The notes beneath the pieces are model-generated. The model saw only the letters and a list, made by a program, of their open reading frames with translations. It was not told the DNA's origin and ran no database searches. Both the position numbers and the translations under genes were made by a program. A stretch of DNA of 64,000 nucleotides, taken from NCBI GenBank assembly GCA_048268885.1, contig JBLWUP010000031.1:1-64000 (forward strand), in the 5' to 3' direction. Of the stretch, positions 56,475 through 64,000 are shown one piece after another (the stretch's first letter is position 1; each line of letters begins with the position of its first letter). This DNA comes from Pelagibius sp048268885 (GTDB lineage: Bacteria; Pseudomonadota; Alphaproteobacteria; Kiloniellales; Kiloniellaceae).

Positions 56475-58061
56475 GGCCAGCAGGTGGCGCGCCACCTTGC
56501 CGGTCGGGGTCAAAGGCAGGGACGGGCGGAACTCGACCAGGCCCGGACACTTGCCGTCCGGCAGCTCCCGCGCCAGCCAGCCGAGCAGCTCGCCCGCCGG
56601 CACGGCGCAGCCCTCGCGCAGCGTCACGAAGGACTTCGCCTCCTGCCCCAGGTAATCGTCCGGCACGGCGATCACGGCGGCTTCGGCGACGGCCGGATGG
56701 GCCTTCAGCACCGCCTCCACCTCCGCCGGATAGATATGCTCCTCACCGCGCAGAATCTTGTCGTCGGCGCGGCCGAGAATGTCCAGGCGCCCGGCTTCGT
56801 CGAAGCGCCCGATATCGCCACTGCGCAGCCAGCCGTCCTCCAGCACGGCCGCCGTCTCCTCCGGCAGGTTGAGGTAGCGCTTCATGACGCCGGGCCCACG
56901 CAGCAGGATTTCCCCCTGGGCGCCCGGCAGGGCGCTGCGCCGGCCCGCGGCGTCTTCCAGCACCACCTCGACGCCCGGCACCACACGGCCAACGGTGGTC
57001 GCCTTCAGCCCGTGGCCCGCCAGCGCCGAGCCGCCGTCCGGCGCGCCGCCCCAGGCGACGATGGAGGACGCCTCGGTAAGGCCGTAGCCCGGCACGATGG
57101 GCAGGCCGAAGCGCTCGGCGAAGGCCTCCGACAAACCGGCCTGGAGCGGGGCCCCGCCCGTCGCGCAAAGCCTGAGACTGCGGCGCACCGCCGCGGTGTC
57201 GACCGCGTCGGCGCGCTCCATGAGGTATTGATAGAAGATCGGCATATGCACGAAGTAGCTGACCGCCTGCTCGGTGATCAGCCGCCAGATCTGCGCCGGA
57301 TCGAAGCCCTCGACCAACACCATGGTCTCGCCGTTCAGCATCGCCAGATTGAGCCCGCAGACCTGCCCCATGACATGAAACAGCGGCGTCGAGATGAGAC
57401 GCACGCGGGTGGCCCCGCGCGGCGCCAGGGCCTGGTTGATGCGCGTCATGGACAGCAGGTTTGCCTGGGTCAGCTCGACGCCTTTCGGCCTGCCGGTCGA
57501 CCCGGAGGTATAGAGCAGCACCGCCGTATCCTCGGGCGCATAGCCATGCGTAGCGGCGCTGGTGGAACGCCCCGCCATGAGGTCGCTGAGCGCCGGCGTG
57601 CCGGCGATGGTGGAGCCGGCGGCGATGTCGGCGGGAATGACCCAGGCCGCCCGGCAGGCCGGCACGGCCTCGGCGGCCGCCAGGGCCTGTTCGCCGTAGG
57701 CCGTATCGCCCCCGCCGCCTGGGAGCCTGAAATTTGGGCCGTCGTAGGTCAGCAGCGCCTCGGCGCCGGAATCCTCCAGCTGGAAGCGGATGTCGCGTTC
57801 ACGCAGCGTGGTGCTGAGCACCACGGCGCAGCCGCCGATCTTGAGGATGCCGTAATAGGCTGCCAGGAAACCCGGACGGTTGCCGCAAGCCAGGGCGATG
57901 CGGCTGCCCGCGCCGTAGCCCGCGGCGCGCAGCCCGTTGGCCACCTGGTTGGCCATCGCCTGGGTCTGCCGGAAGGTGTAGCGACGTCCGTCGAAGACCA
58001 CGGCCGTCGCGTCCGGCAGCTGCGCGGCGGTGCTGTCGAGATAAGTAGCGACGTTCAGCAA
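56472..58061 (-). CDS. Class I adenylate-forming enzyme (acyl/aryl-CoA ligase)
   Basis: A 529-aa ligase that would activate a carboxylate as an acyl-adenylate and transfer it to CoA. Core motifs: YTSGSTGRPKGVELTQAN (AMP/phosphate loop), GYGLTEAS, SGDIGRFDEAGRLDILGRADDKI (hinge), and PLTPTGKVARH with the catalytic C-terminal Lys. TTG at 58061 with GGGAGGGG ~8 bases before it is the likely start. Last gene of the quorum-sensing cluster, 28 bases after the MFS gene. Substrate unknown; it may supply the CoA thioester for LuxI, or act in lipid/aromatic catabolism. Confidence 0.88.
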   Translation of the reverse strand: MLNVATYLDSTAAQLPDATAVVFDGRRYTFRQTQAMANQVANGLRAAGYGAGSRIALACGNRPGFLAAYYGILKIGGCAVVLSTTLRERDIRFQLEDSGAEALLTYDGPNFRLPGGGGDTAYGEQALAAAEAVPACRAAWVIPADIAAGSTIAGTPALSDLMAGRSTSAATHGYAPEDTAVLLYTSGSTGRPKGVELTQANLLSMTRINQALAPRGATRVRLISTPLFHVMGQVCGLNLAMLNGETMVLVEGFDPAQIWRLITEQAVSYFVHMPIFYQYLMERADAVDTAAVRRSLRLCATGGAPLQAGLSEAFAERFGLPIVPGYGLTEASSIVAWGGAPDGGSALAGHGLKATTVGRVVPGVEVVLEDAAGRRSALPGAQGEILLRGPGVMKRYLNLPEETAAVLEDGWLRSGDIGRFDEAGRLDILGRADDKILRGEEHIYPAEVEAVLKAHPAVAEAAVIAVPDDYLGQEAKSFVTLREGCAVPAGELLGWLARELPDGKCPGLVEFRPSLPLTPTGKVARHLLA

Positions 58062-58089
58062 ATCTCTCTCCCCTCCCGGAACGCGGCCG

Positions 58090-59265
58090 TCATCCGTCCG
58101 CCATGCGGGGCTGCGGCCGATAGATCCACACCACAGCGCCCAGCGCGGCAAAGGTCAGCCCGGCCCCGGTGAGATAGGGCCAGCCGACGCCGAGACTGCC
58201 GAGCGCGAAACCGCCCCAGACCGGCCCCAGAATGCGCGCAAAGCTGAGGACGGCATGGTTCAGGCCCATGGCGGCCCCCTGCCCCGTCTCCGCCGCGGCT
58301 TTCGACAAGAGGGCCTGCAGGCAGGACAGGCACATGGCAATGCCCGCACCGAGCAGCATCAGCGCCACGGCGATCACCGCGTCGCTCGGCCACAGCACGA
58401 AGAGCGTGAGCCCCAGGCCCATGGCGGCGCTGGCCCCCGCCGTGACGCGCCCTTCTCCATAGCGCCCGCAGAGCCGGGGGATCAGCACCCAGAGGCTGAA
58501 GACGGCGGCGGCGCCGGCGAGCGTGAAGGCGAAAGAGACATCGCGGGCATCCCAGGCGAGGACACGCCGGGACCAGAGCCCCAGAGTGGAATCCATCGAC
58601 GCGTAGACGAAGGAGAGCACCGCCATGAGGGCGATCGGCGCCAGGCAGAAGGGCGCGAAGAGCAGGCCGCGCGGCGCGGCGGAGGAGGCAGACACGGACG
58701 ACGGCGGCCACGGCCGGGCGGGGCGCCGTGACGGGCCGGGGCCGAGCAGCCCGGTCAACAGAATCGACAGCACGGCGAAGCCCGCGGCGCCGAAGGCGGC
58801 GCTGCGGTAGTCGTCGCCGCCAGCGCCCAGCAGCAGCGTGCCGATCAACGGGCCGATGATGAAGGCCAGGCCATAGGCCGAGTTCACGTTGGCCATGCCG
58901 CAGACCCGGGTCCTGGCGCAGGTACGGTCAGCGACCAGCGCCTGGATCACCGGGATCACCGCGTTGCTCGCGCCGGCGCAGGCGCGCGCGGCGAAGAGCA
59001 GCGCCAGGCTGTCGGCATAGGCCAGCAGCAGATTGGCGAAGGGCGCCGTGGCGAGGGCGAGGAAGATCACCCGGCGGCGGCCCAGCCGGTCGCTGAGCCG
59101 GCCCCAGAAGGGCGCCAGCAGCAGGATGACGACGGTGTCGGTCACCAGCAGCAGCGACACCAGCAGGGGCGTCGCGCCCAAAGCCAGCGCCTGGAACGGC
59201 AGGAAGGGATAGACGATGCCCAGGCCCACCAGATACGTCAGAGCGACCAGGACCGGCGCGGGCAT
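58090..59265 (-). CDS. MFS transporter
   Basis: A 391-aa major-facilitator protein with 12 predicted helices and the family motif between helices 2 and 3 (APFWGRLSDRLGRRR). The start is ATG 59265, preceded by GGGAG at the proper distance. It lies between the P450 (17 bases) and ligase (28 bases) genes and could export the cluster's product or signal. Substrate not predictable. Confidence 0.87.
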   Translation of the reverse strand: MPAPVLVALTYLVGLGIVYPFLPFQALALGATPLLVSLLLVTDTVVILLLAPFWGRLSDRLGRRRVIFLALATAPFANLLLAYADSLALLFAARACAGASNAVIPVIQALVADRTCARTRVCGMANVNSAYGLAFIIGPLIGTLLLGAGGDDYRSAAFGAAGFAVLSILLTGLLGPGPSRRPARPWPPSSVSASSAAPRGLLFAPFCLAPIALMAVLSFVYASMDSTLGLWSRRVLAWDARDVSFAFTLAGAAAVFSLWVLIPRLCGRYGEGRVTAGASAAMGLGLTLFVLWPSDAVIAVALMLLGAGIAMCLSCLQALLSKAAAETGQGAAMGLNHAVLSFARILGPVWGGFALGSLGVGWPYLTGAGLTFAALGAVVWIYRPQPRMADG

Positions 59266-59282
59266 GGTTCGGGCTCCCGGGC

Positions 59283-60707
59283 TCAGCGCGCCGGCAGCGG
59301 GCAGACCCGCATCAGCAGCGGTCCGCGCGGGCGCAGGGTGATCATCGGCTCCGGCTCGACTTTCTGGCCGGGCAGCAGCTGCAGGTCGAAGCGCTGCACG
59401 ATGCCGGAAATCGCGATCATCGATTCCAGCACGGCGAAGCGCTCGCCCAGGCAACTCCGCGGCCCGTCGCTGAAAGGAAAGTAGGCAAAGCGCTGGCCGC
59501 TGCGCCGGGCACTGTCCTGGGCCTCCGGATCGAAGCGGGCGGGATCGAAGCCTTCCGGGTTGTCCCACAGCTCCGGACGGCGGTGCACCGCGAACATGTT
59601 CAGCATGACGTTGGTGCCGGCCGGCACCTTGATCCCGGCGATCTCGTCGTCGGCCATCGCCGTGCGCGAGAAGGTCCAGAGCGGCGGGAAAAGGCGCAGG
59701 GTCTCGTCGAAGACCATGCGGGCGTACTTCAGCGCCGGCAGGTCGGCGAAGCCGGCGAGCCGGCCGTTCAGCACGCCGCTTGCTTCGGCGCGCAGGCGGC
59801 GCAGGGATTCCGGATGCAGCGACAGCAGATACCAGCTCCAGGTCAGCGCATTGGCCGTGGTCTCATGCCCGGCCAGGATCATCGACTGGATCTGGCCGCA
59901 GAGCTGACGGTCGTTGCGGCCCTTCTGGTTGTCGAGCAGAAGGTCCAGCAGGTCCTTGTCGGCCTCCTCTCTGCGCGCCCCGGCGGCGCGCCGTTCGGCG
60001 ATGAGATCGAAGACGAAACGATCGAGGCAGGCGAGCGCGGCGCGCACTTCCCTGTTGCGTTTCGTCGGCAGCCAACGCGGCAGGCCGAGCGGCGACCAGA
60101 TCCTCTTTTCGGCATCGCGCAGCACCACCGTCAAGGCGTGAAAGACTTCCTCGTGCCGGTCCTCCAGGCGCAGGCTGAACAGCGTGCGCAGGAGGATGTC
60201 GAGGGTGAGGCGCATCATCTCCGGGATCATGTCGATCACCGCCTCGCGCGCCGCCAGTTCGGACCAGCGCTGCTGAAGATCGTCGACGGCCGCCTGCATG
60301 GCGTCGGTCATGCGGCGCAACTGGCAGCCCTGGAAGGAGCGCCCCGCCGTCTTGCGCTGGGACAGCCACTCGTCGCCCTCGGCCAGGAAGATGCCGTCGC
60401 CGAGAATGGAGCGCAGCACGTCGTAGAACTTGCTCTTCTCGTAGTTCAGGCGGTTGTCCTGCAGCACATGCCGGATCATCGCCGGGCTGTTCAGCATCAG
60501 CACCCGGTCGGGCCCGAAAGACAACTCGACGGCGTCGCCGTGGTCGCGGGCGACACGGGTGAAGAACCGCAAGGGGTCCGCGCGCAGCTCCGGCAGAAGG
60601 CCGACGAGCGGCCGGCCCTTCAGCTTTACCGGCGTGCGGCCGGCGGCGTCAGCGTCACCCGGCCCGACAACAAGGTCCTCCGCAAGCTGGTCAAGCGTCA
60701 GGCTCAT
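59283..60707 (-). CDS. Cytochrome P450
   Basis: A 474-aa haem monooxygenase without fused reductase. Motifs: W114-x3-R118 (C-helix), AGHETT at 279-284 (I-helix oxygen activation), E335-x2-R338 (ETLR) and the haem-binding FSDGPRSCLGERF with Cys419. Fits bacterial P450s of the fatty-acid/terpene hydroxylase kind; substrate unknown. In the luxI operon it may oxidise the acyl chain of a signal or product. Redox partners must come from elsewhere. Confidence 0.93.
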   Translation of the reverse strand: MSLTLDQLAEDLVVGPGDADAAGRTPVKLKGRPLVGLLPELRADPLRFFTRVARDHGDAVELSFGPDRVLMLNSPAMIRHVLQDNRLNYEKSKFYDVLRSILGDGIFLAEGDEWLSQRKTAGRSFQGCQLRRMTDAMQAAVDDLQQRWSELAAREAVIDMIPEMMRLTLDILLRTLFSLRLEDRHEEVFHALTVVLRDAEKRIWSPLGLPRWLPTKRNREVRAALACLDRFVFDLIAERRAAGARREEADKDLLDLLLDNQKGRNDRQLCGQIQSMILAGHETTANALTWSWYLLSLHPESLRRLRAEASGVLNGRLAGFADLPALKYARMVFDETLRLFPPLWTFSRTAMADDEIAGIKVPAGTNVMLNMFAVHRRPELWDNPEGFDPARFDPEAQDSARRSGQRFAYFPFSDGPRSCLGERFAVLESMIAISGIVQRFDLQLLPGQKVEPEPMITLRPRGPLLMRVCPLPAR

Positions 60708-60753
60708 GACTCTGCTCCCCCTCTGCTCCGCCGCCCCATTTCACAGGCGGCGC

Positions 60754-61023
60754 TCAGTGCCGCCGCGCGGTATCCGCCTCCGCGGCAGAGGTCAGCCGGT
60801 TCGCCCCGTTGCGATCGGCCTGAGCGACCGACTTTTCCGACAGGGTGATGGAATCGGAGACCGCTTCGGCGGCGACGCCGATCAGGTGAGCGGCGAAGGG
60901 CAGCCCGGTGCGTTCGGCCTCGATGCGCAGATAGTCCAGGCAGCGCTTGATGGCCGCGGCATCCTGCAGCGGATCGCAAAGCTTCAGTTCGATGGCGCCG
61001 TTGGCGCCGTTTTTCTTGCTCAT
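60754..61023 (-). CDS. Small unknown protein of the luxI operon
   Basis: An 89-aa protein I do not recognise. It is hydrophilic, mostly helical in appearance (AAIKRCLDYLRIEAERTGLPFAAHLIGVAAEAVSDSITL), has one Cys in KLCDPL and one in KRCLDY, and ends in a polar tail. AGGAGA precedes ATG 61023. It lies 36 bases after luxI and 46 before the P450 gene. A regulatory or accessory role for the synthase is possible but unsupported. Confidence 0.7.
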   Translation of the reverse strand: MSKKNGANGAIELKLCDPLQDAAAIKRCLDYLRIEAERTGLPFAAHLIGVAAEAVSDSITLSEKSVAQADRNGANRLTSAAEADTARRH

Positions 61024-61059
61024 GTCGTTCTCCTTGCTAGATAAATCGGCGCCTGGCCG

Positions 61060-61680
61060 TCAGGCCACCGCGGCCTCGTCGTGGAACGGGGCGTTGCGGA
61101 TGACGCTGTCTTTGATCCCGGCGACGGCCCTGAGGCTCGCCAGGGTGGCGTGGTTCATGTCGAAGCGGCCGGTGTAGGCAAGCTCGCCGTTGACCTGCAC
61201 CGCCGCCGACTGCCACTTCGGGGGGCAGCCGAGCCGCGGCAGCAGGCGTTCCATGCGCGCGTCGTAGACGGTGATCAGTTCGCGAACGCCGAGGACAATG
61301 CAGGTCTCCGTCACCGCACAGAGCAGTTCGCTGCTGATATGCCGGCGCCCGCCCCCGCCTTCCACGGCGAAGCGGCTGCCTTCCCAGATCAGCGGGTGAT
61401 AGGGCGCCTTGGCGCCGTCCAGCAGCTGCGGGAACACGTTGCGCAGCATGTAGGGGCCGGTGGTCGGCAGAAAGCGCCAGCTGCCCACCAGGTGCTCCCG
61501 GTCGTCGAAGGCCAGCAGGTAGATCGGATAGTAGTCGTCGAACTGGTCACGTTCCTGGCCGGCCCGCACCGGGACCTTCCAACCCAGGCGCTGCCGGAAG
61601 ACACGATAGCGTTGCTGAAACATCAGCCGCAGCTCTTCGGCATAGGCCGCATAGAGATCCGGTGTCACAACATCGATCAC
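61060..61680 (-). CDS. LuxI-family autoinducer (acyl-homoserine lactone) synthase
   Basis: A 206-aa enzyme joining an acyl group to SAM to give an N-acyl-homoserine lactone. The conserved residues are in place: R24 and F28 (RYRVF), W34, D45 and D48 (ERDQFDD), R69-F70 (SWRF), E100 and R103 (WEGSRF). The start is GTG 61680 with GGAGGGG nine bases upstream; an in-frame TTG at 61698 would overlap that site. The adjacent CoA ligase and P450 suggest the acyl donor may be unusual, for example a CoA ester. Confidence 0.92.
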   Translation of the reverse strand: MIDVVTPDLYAAYAEELRLMFQQRYRVFRQRLGWKVPVRAGQERDQFDDYYPIYLLAFDDREHLVGSWRFLPTTGPYMLRNVFPQLLDGAKAPYHPLIWEGSRFAVEGGGGRRHISSELLCAVTETCIVLGVRELITVYDARMERLLPRLGCPPKWQSAAVQVNGELAYTGRFDMNHATLASLRAVAGIKDSVIRNAPFHDEAAVA

Positions 61681-61741
61681 GGTGCGCGTCCCCTCCAATC
61701 ACCTTGGAAGGGAATTGGACCGCGTCCCGCACCGCGAAACA

Positions 61742-61762
61742 GCCCCCCAGAAATGGGGGGGC
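61742..61762. promoter_or_regulatory. Palindrome upstream of luxI: lux-box candidate or luxR terminator
   Basis: GCCCCCC-agaaatg-GGGGGGC, a 21-base inverted repeat, lies 62-82 bases before the luxI start codon, where a LuxR-type operator commonly sits. The same sequence, read in the transcript, is a GC stem after luxR followed by CTGTTT, so it might instead weakly terminate luxR. No consensus match is claimed. Confidence 0.4.
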
Positions 61763-61855
61763 CGGACTAGACAGCGATTTCAGGGGGTTACAGCTGTATG
61801 CCGGCCGCCGGCAATGCGCCGGCCACTCGGCTGGAAAATGCCGCAACGAAAGGGT

Positions 61856-62641
61856 TTAGGGAACGATGTAGCCCTGAATGACGGCTTTGACCACGGCATG
61901 GTGCTTGGAGAAGACGCCCAGCTTGCGGGTCACGTTCTTCAGGTGAAAAAGGACCGTTTCCTCGGAGATGGAGAGGATCTGGCCCACCTCCCAGGCGGTC
62001 TTGCCGCGCGCCGTCCACAGCAGGCAGTCGCGCTCGCGGTCGGTCACGCGCACGCGGCCCTGGGACGGCGCGTCCTCGGCCAGCTTCAGGAAGGCTTCAT
62101 GGGTGTTGATCGCCAGCCACATGAGGTCGCGGTAACTCTGGCGATAGGCCTCGTCGAATTCACGCTCGCCGGTGCAACCGACGACGCTCAGCGTCGACAG
62201 CCCGCTGTCGGGGCCATGGATCGGAATGGTGGCGCCGTCCCGGACGCCGTGGTCGCGCGCCTCGTTCAGCACCTTGCGCTGGCCGTTGGACAGATCGTTC
62301 TGGCCGCCGATGTCGCGCCACTGAAAGGGCAGGAGGCGGCCGACGGCCGCCTGCAGGGTCGGGTCCACATCGCCGTAGTCACGGGACAGATAATAGTCGA
62401 CCCAGGCGTCCGGCAAGGTGGAGAGAAACTCGTGCACCTGGTTGCCGCTGCGCGAGCCCGGCGGCACGAAGGCGCGCAGCTTCTTGCCGAGCGGCGGCCG
62501 GACATGGACATAAGCGAAACGCTCAAAGCCCAACGTCTTCAGGACGGCCTCCAGCTTGGCGCCGATCTCGGCCGTGCTGCCGGCCCCCGCCAGAGACTCC
62601 AGGAAATCCTCGACGCGGCCGCCCGCAGGCTTGGCGCTCAT
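61856..62641 (-). CDS. LuxR-family quorum-sensing regulator
   Basis: A 261-aa regulator with an N-terminal autoinducer-binding domain and a C-terminal LuxR-type helix-turn-helix (~198-258: LTDRERDCLLWTARGKTAWEVGQILSISEETVLFHLKNVTRKLGV). Ligand-pocket residues of the family are kept: W80, Y84, D93-P94, W108 and G136. AGGTGGGCA precedes ATG 62641. It lies 175 bases upstream of luxI on the same strand, as in other paired LuxR/LuxI systems. Confidence 0.92.
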   Translation of the reverse strand: MSAKPAGGRVEDFLESLAGAGSTAEIGAKLEAVLKTLGFERFAYVHVRPPLGKKLRAFVPPGSRSGNQVHEFLSTLPDAWVDYYLSRDYGDVDPTLQAAVGRLLPFQWRDIGGQNDLSNGQRKVLNEARDHGVRDGATIPIHGPDSGLSTLSVVGCTGEREFDEAYRQSYRDLMWLAINTHEAFLKLAEDAPSQGRVRVTDRERDCLLWTARGKTAWEVGQILSISEETVLFHLKNVTRKLGVFSKHHAVVKAVIQGYIVP

Positions 62642-62847
62642 TGCCCACCTCCCCGGCCCGGAACCAGGCCGCTGAAAGCCGTCTCGCAGGGGCGACTGCG
62701 CGCCCTGCGAGACCCTGCTTCATGGAAGAAGTCTATGGCGGAACCGACAGAAACGACAATACGAAAGGGGTCGCGGCCAAATGCCGGCCGGGATGCGCCT
62801 TGTATCGGAGTTTCCGCTCTTACGCCCGCCGTAACGTGGGTGGCCGG

Positions 62848-63297
62848 TCAGCTGTCCGTGGAACGCCCCAAGGTCTTCAGCAGAGACAGAACCTCGGCCC
62901 GAACCTTCGCATCGGGAATCCGATAGTAGGAGCTGATCAACTGCAGCGTTTCACGCTGATTGGTGAAATCGGGGTCGGACGAATGGATGACTCCGGCCGC
63001 CGCGGCCCCGGCTTCCTGCCCGGTCGACGCACCCGCCTCGCCCTCAGACTCTACACCTTCGAAAAAGTAGGTCACCGGCACGCTAAGGATGCGCGAGAGC
63101 TCGTAAAGCTTGCTCGCACTGATCCGGTTTGCGCCGCGCTCGTACTTCTGAATCTGCTGAAACGTCAGCCCCAAGGCATTCGCCAGCTTTTCCTGGGAAT
63201 ACCCCAGAAACACCCGGCGAAGGCGCACACGGCCGCCGACGTGAACATCTACGGGATGGGCCTGTCTGGCCTTCCCCATTGTCTGTTGAGCAAGCAT
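62848..63297 (-). CDS. XRE-family helix-turn-helix regulator, paralog of 43980-44435
   Basis: A 149-aa regulator: helix-turn-helix (RVRLRRVFLGYSQEKLANALGLTFQQIQKYERGANRI), Gly/Ala/Glu linker, and tail ETLQLISSYYRIPDAKVRAEVLSLLKTLG. It shares LTFQQIQKYERG and the tail with the protein at 43980-44435. Start at ATG 63297 with GGAG upstream. It stands next to luxR on the same strand with a 206-bp gap, and faces an AT-rich region carrying tandem 21-bp repeats that could be its operator. Confidence 0.85.
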   Translation of the reverse strand: MLAQQTMGKARQAHPVDVHVGGRVRLRRVFLGYSQEKLANALGLTFQQIQKYERGANRISASKLYELSRILSVPVTYFFEGVESEGEAGASTGQEAGAAAAGVIHSSDPDFTNQRETLQLISSYYRIPDAKVRAEVLSLLKTLGRSTDS

Positions 63298-63674
63298 CCG
63301 AACTCCATGCTAATCAATGATTCCATGACCCCGCGCACAATCTATGCGAAATCGCTATGAAGTCACAAAGGAAAAATGCTCGCAAAACTGGTAAATATGC
63401 AGTCTCAGACACACCTTTGCTCTACCACAAGGGGAATAATCTTTTAACCAGTTTGGGAAAAGAAATAACCGGATTGGGAAAACAAATAAAACCCCGAATT
63501 GTACTCGCGGGTTATTTGCCTGAAAATTCACAACCTTAGCACGATCCCGGGTTGCGGAACGGCGGCATTCCGCGCCGTTGAACGCCGGGTGCAGAGATTT
63601 TTCGGAGGGAAGAAATATATTGCCGAGTATCGCGGCTTGGCGCCCCTCGCCGTCGGGGCCCGGGGGCCGAGGGC
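63298..63674. other. AT-rich intergenic region between XRE regulator and histidine kinase
   Basis: This 377-base gap has an AT-rich core (about 63355-63540) with tandem 21-bp repeats. It probably contains the promoter of the XRE gene on the left. No credible gene was found: the open frames here lack ribosome sites and family resemblance. Confidence 0.5.
63446..63487. repeat. Tandem 21-bp repeats in the XRE upstream region
   Basis: Two adjacent 21-base units (63446-63466 and 63467-63487) share the core TTGGGAAAA-n-AAAT preceded by AACC, with three mismatches out of 21. A period of 21 bases is two helical turns, as expected for paired protein-binding sites on one face of DNA. They lie about 150-190 bases upstream of the XRE start. 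Confidence 0.65.
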
Positions 63675-64000
63675 TCAGTTGGCGGCGGGCCAGCGCACCG
63701 AAAAGCAGGTGCCGCACTCGGGGCCGCAGACCTGGCCGGTGCATTTTAGCGTCAAATCGCCCCCCAGCGACCGTGCGGCCGAGCGGGCGACCGCGAGTCC
63801 CAGGCCCGTCCCGGTGATGCTCTGGACCTCTTTGGCCCGCCAGTAGGGCTTGAAGATCGCCTCGCGCTGGTCGTCGGGAATGCCCGGTCCGAAGTCGGTC
63901 ACGGTGATCGTGTAGTCATCGCCGTCACACGCCAGCGCGACCTTGATGGCCCCCCTGCCGCGCGAGTACTTGATCGCGTTCTGCATCAGGTTCGACAGCA
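63675..64000 (-). CDS. Sensor histidine kinase, C-terminal ATPase domain, start outside window
   Basis: Only the last ~108 residues are visible; the frame is open through the window end. It is the HATPase_c domain of a two-component histidine kinase: N-box LLSNLMQNAIKYS, G1 box DFGPGIP, F-region IFKPYWR, and G2 box GTGLGLAVA. The C-terminus ends GTCFSVRWPAAN. Sensor domain and phosphorylated His lie beyond 64000. Confidence 0.88.
   Translation of the reverse strand, partial: LSNLMQNAIKYSRGRGAIKVALACDGDDYTITVTDFGPGIPDDQREAIFKPYWRAKEVQSITGTGLGLAVARSAARSLGGDLTLKCTGQVCGPECGTCFSVRWPAAN

Noticed and set aside
63357..63744. Small ORFs in the XRE-histidine kinase gap
   Set aside because: They lack ribosome sites, run through the 21-bp repeats, and have product composition unlike the other proteins in the window.

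Overview
The window is a 64 kb piece of a high-GC alphaproteobacterial chromosome. The conserved gene blocks (pdxH / glycine-zipper lipoprotein / cbpA-cbpM / fabI-aroC; HDAC-like / xseB / ispA / dxs / tlyA; queA-tgt-queG; cysG-DUF2849-cysI-DUF934-cysH) and the DnaJ, FabI, RlmD and XRE-type proteins fit the Rhodospirillales/Kiloniellales part of the class. This placement is inference from gene content; no rRNA gene is present. Genes are dense, intergenic gaps are short, and most genes start at ATG with several GTG and TTG starts.

Layout. 1-5975: a polyamine-type ABC transporter with two paralogous binding proteins, the first cut by the window edge and carrying an Ala/Pro/Glu-rich N-terminal stretch. 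6221-11742: PadR-like regulator, SDR dehydrogenase, small conserved protein, universal stress protein, CDF metal exporter, pdxH, glycine-zipper lipoprotein. 11874-18395: cbpA-cbpM chaperone pair, LysE exporter, YihY/BrkB protein, then fabI-aroC-threonine aldolase. 18440-22644: an odd accessory patch with a palindromic repeat, a 3' fragment of an RNA methyltransferase gene, a polymerase/ligase-glycosyltransferase fusion gene, and the intact methyltransferase gene. 22829-30704: SppA, then a second polyamine ABC transporter followed by a nitrilase-family amidohydrolase and an acetylpolyamine amidohydrolase, which together look like an uptake and catabolism locus. 30722-38129 (minus strand): methyltransferase, tlyA, MATE exporter, dxs, ispA, xseB, HDAC-like deacetylase. 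38428-42938: RND efflux adaptor and pump. 42968-44435: TusA-like protein, ArsR-type regulator, XRE regulator. 44596-49277: secreted protein, queuosine genes queA-tgt-queG, a Rid protein, a lipoprotein. 49586-54338: assimilatory sulfate/sulfite reduction operon. 54339-56250: AT-rich gap, SleB-like cell-wall hydrolase, PilZ protein. 56370-62641 (minus strand): a quorum-sensing cluster luxR-luxI-small ORF-cytochrome P450-MFS-acyl-CoA ligase ending at a compound palindrome. 62848-64000: a second XRE regulator, an AT-rich gap with tandem 21-bp repeats, and the C-terminus of a histidine kinase.

The best candidate for a new system is the quorum-sensing cluster. A LuxR/LuxI pair is followed on the same strand, with gaps of 17-46 bp, by a small protein of unknown function, a cytochrome P450, an MFS exporter and an adenylate-forming ligase. 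This suggests either a signal built from or modified to an unusual acyl/aryl group, or a quorum-controlled secreted product. Secondary leads are the 98% identical 110-bp duplication of the rlmD 3' end flanking the glycosyltransferase fusion, the tandem binding proteins of cluster 1, and a recurrent habit of perfect 11-19 bp tandem duplications at gene ends.
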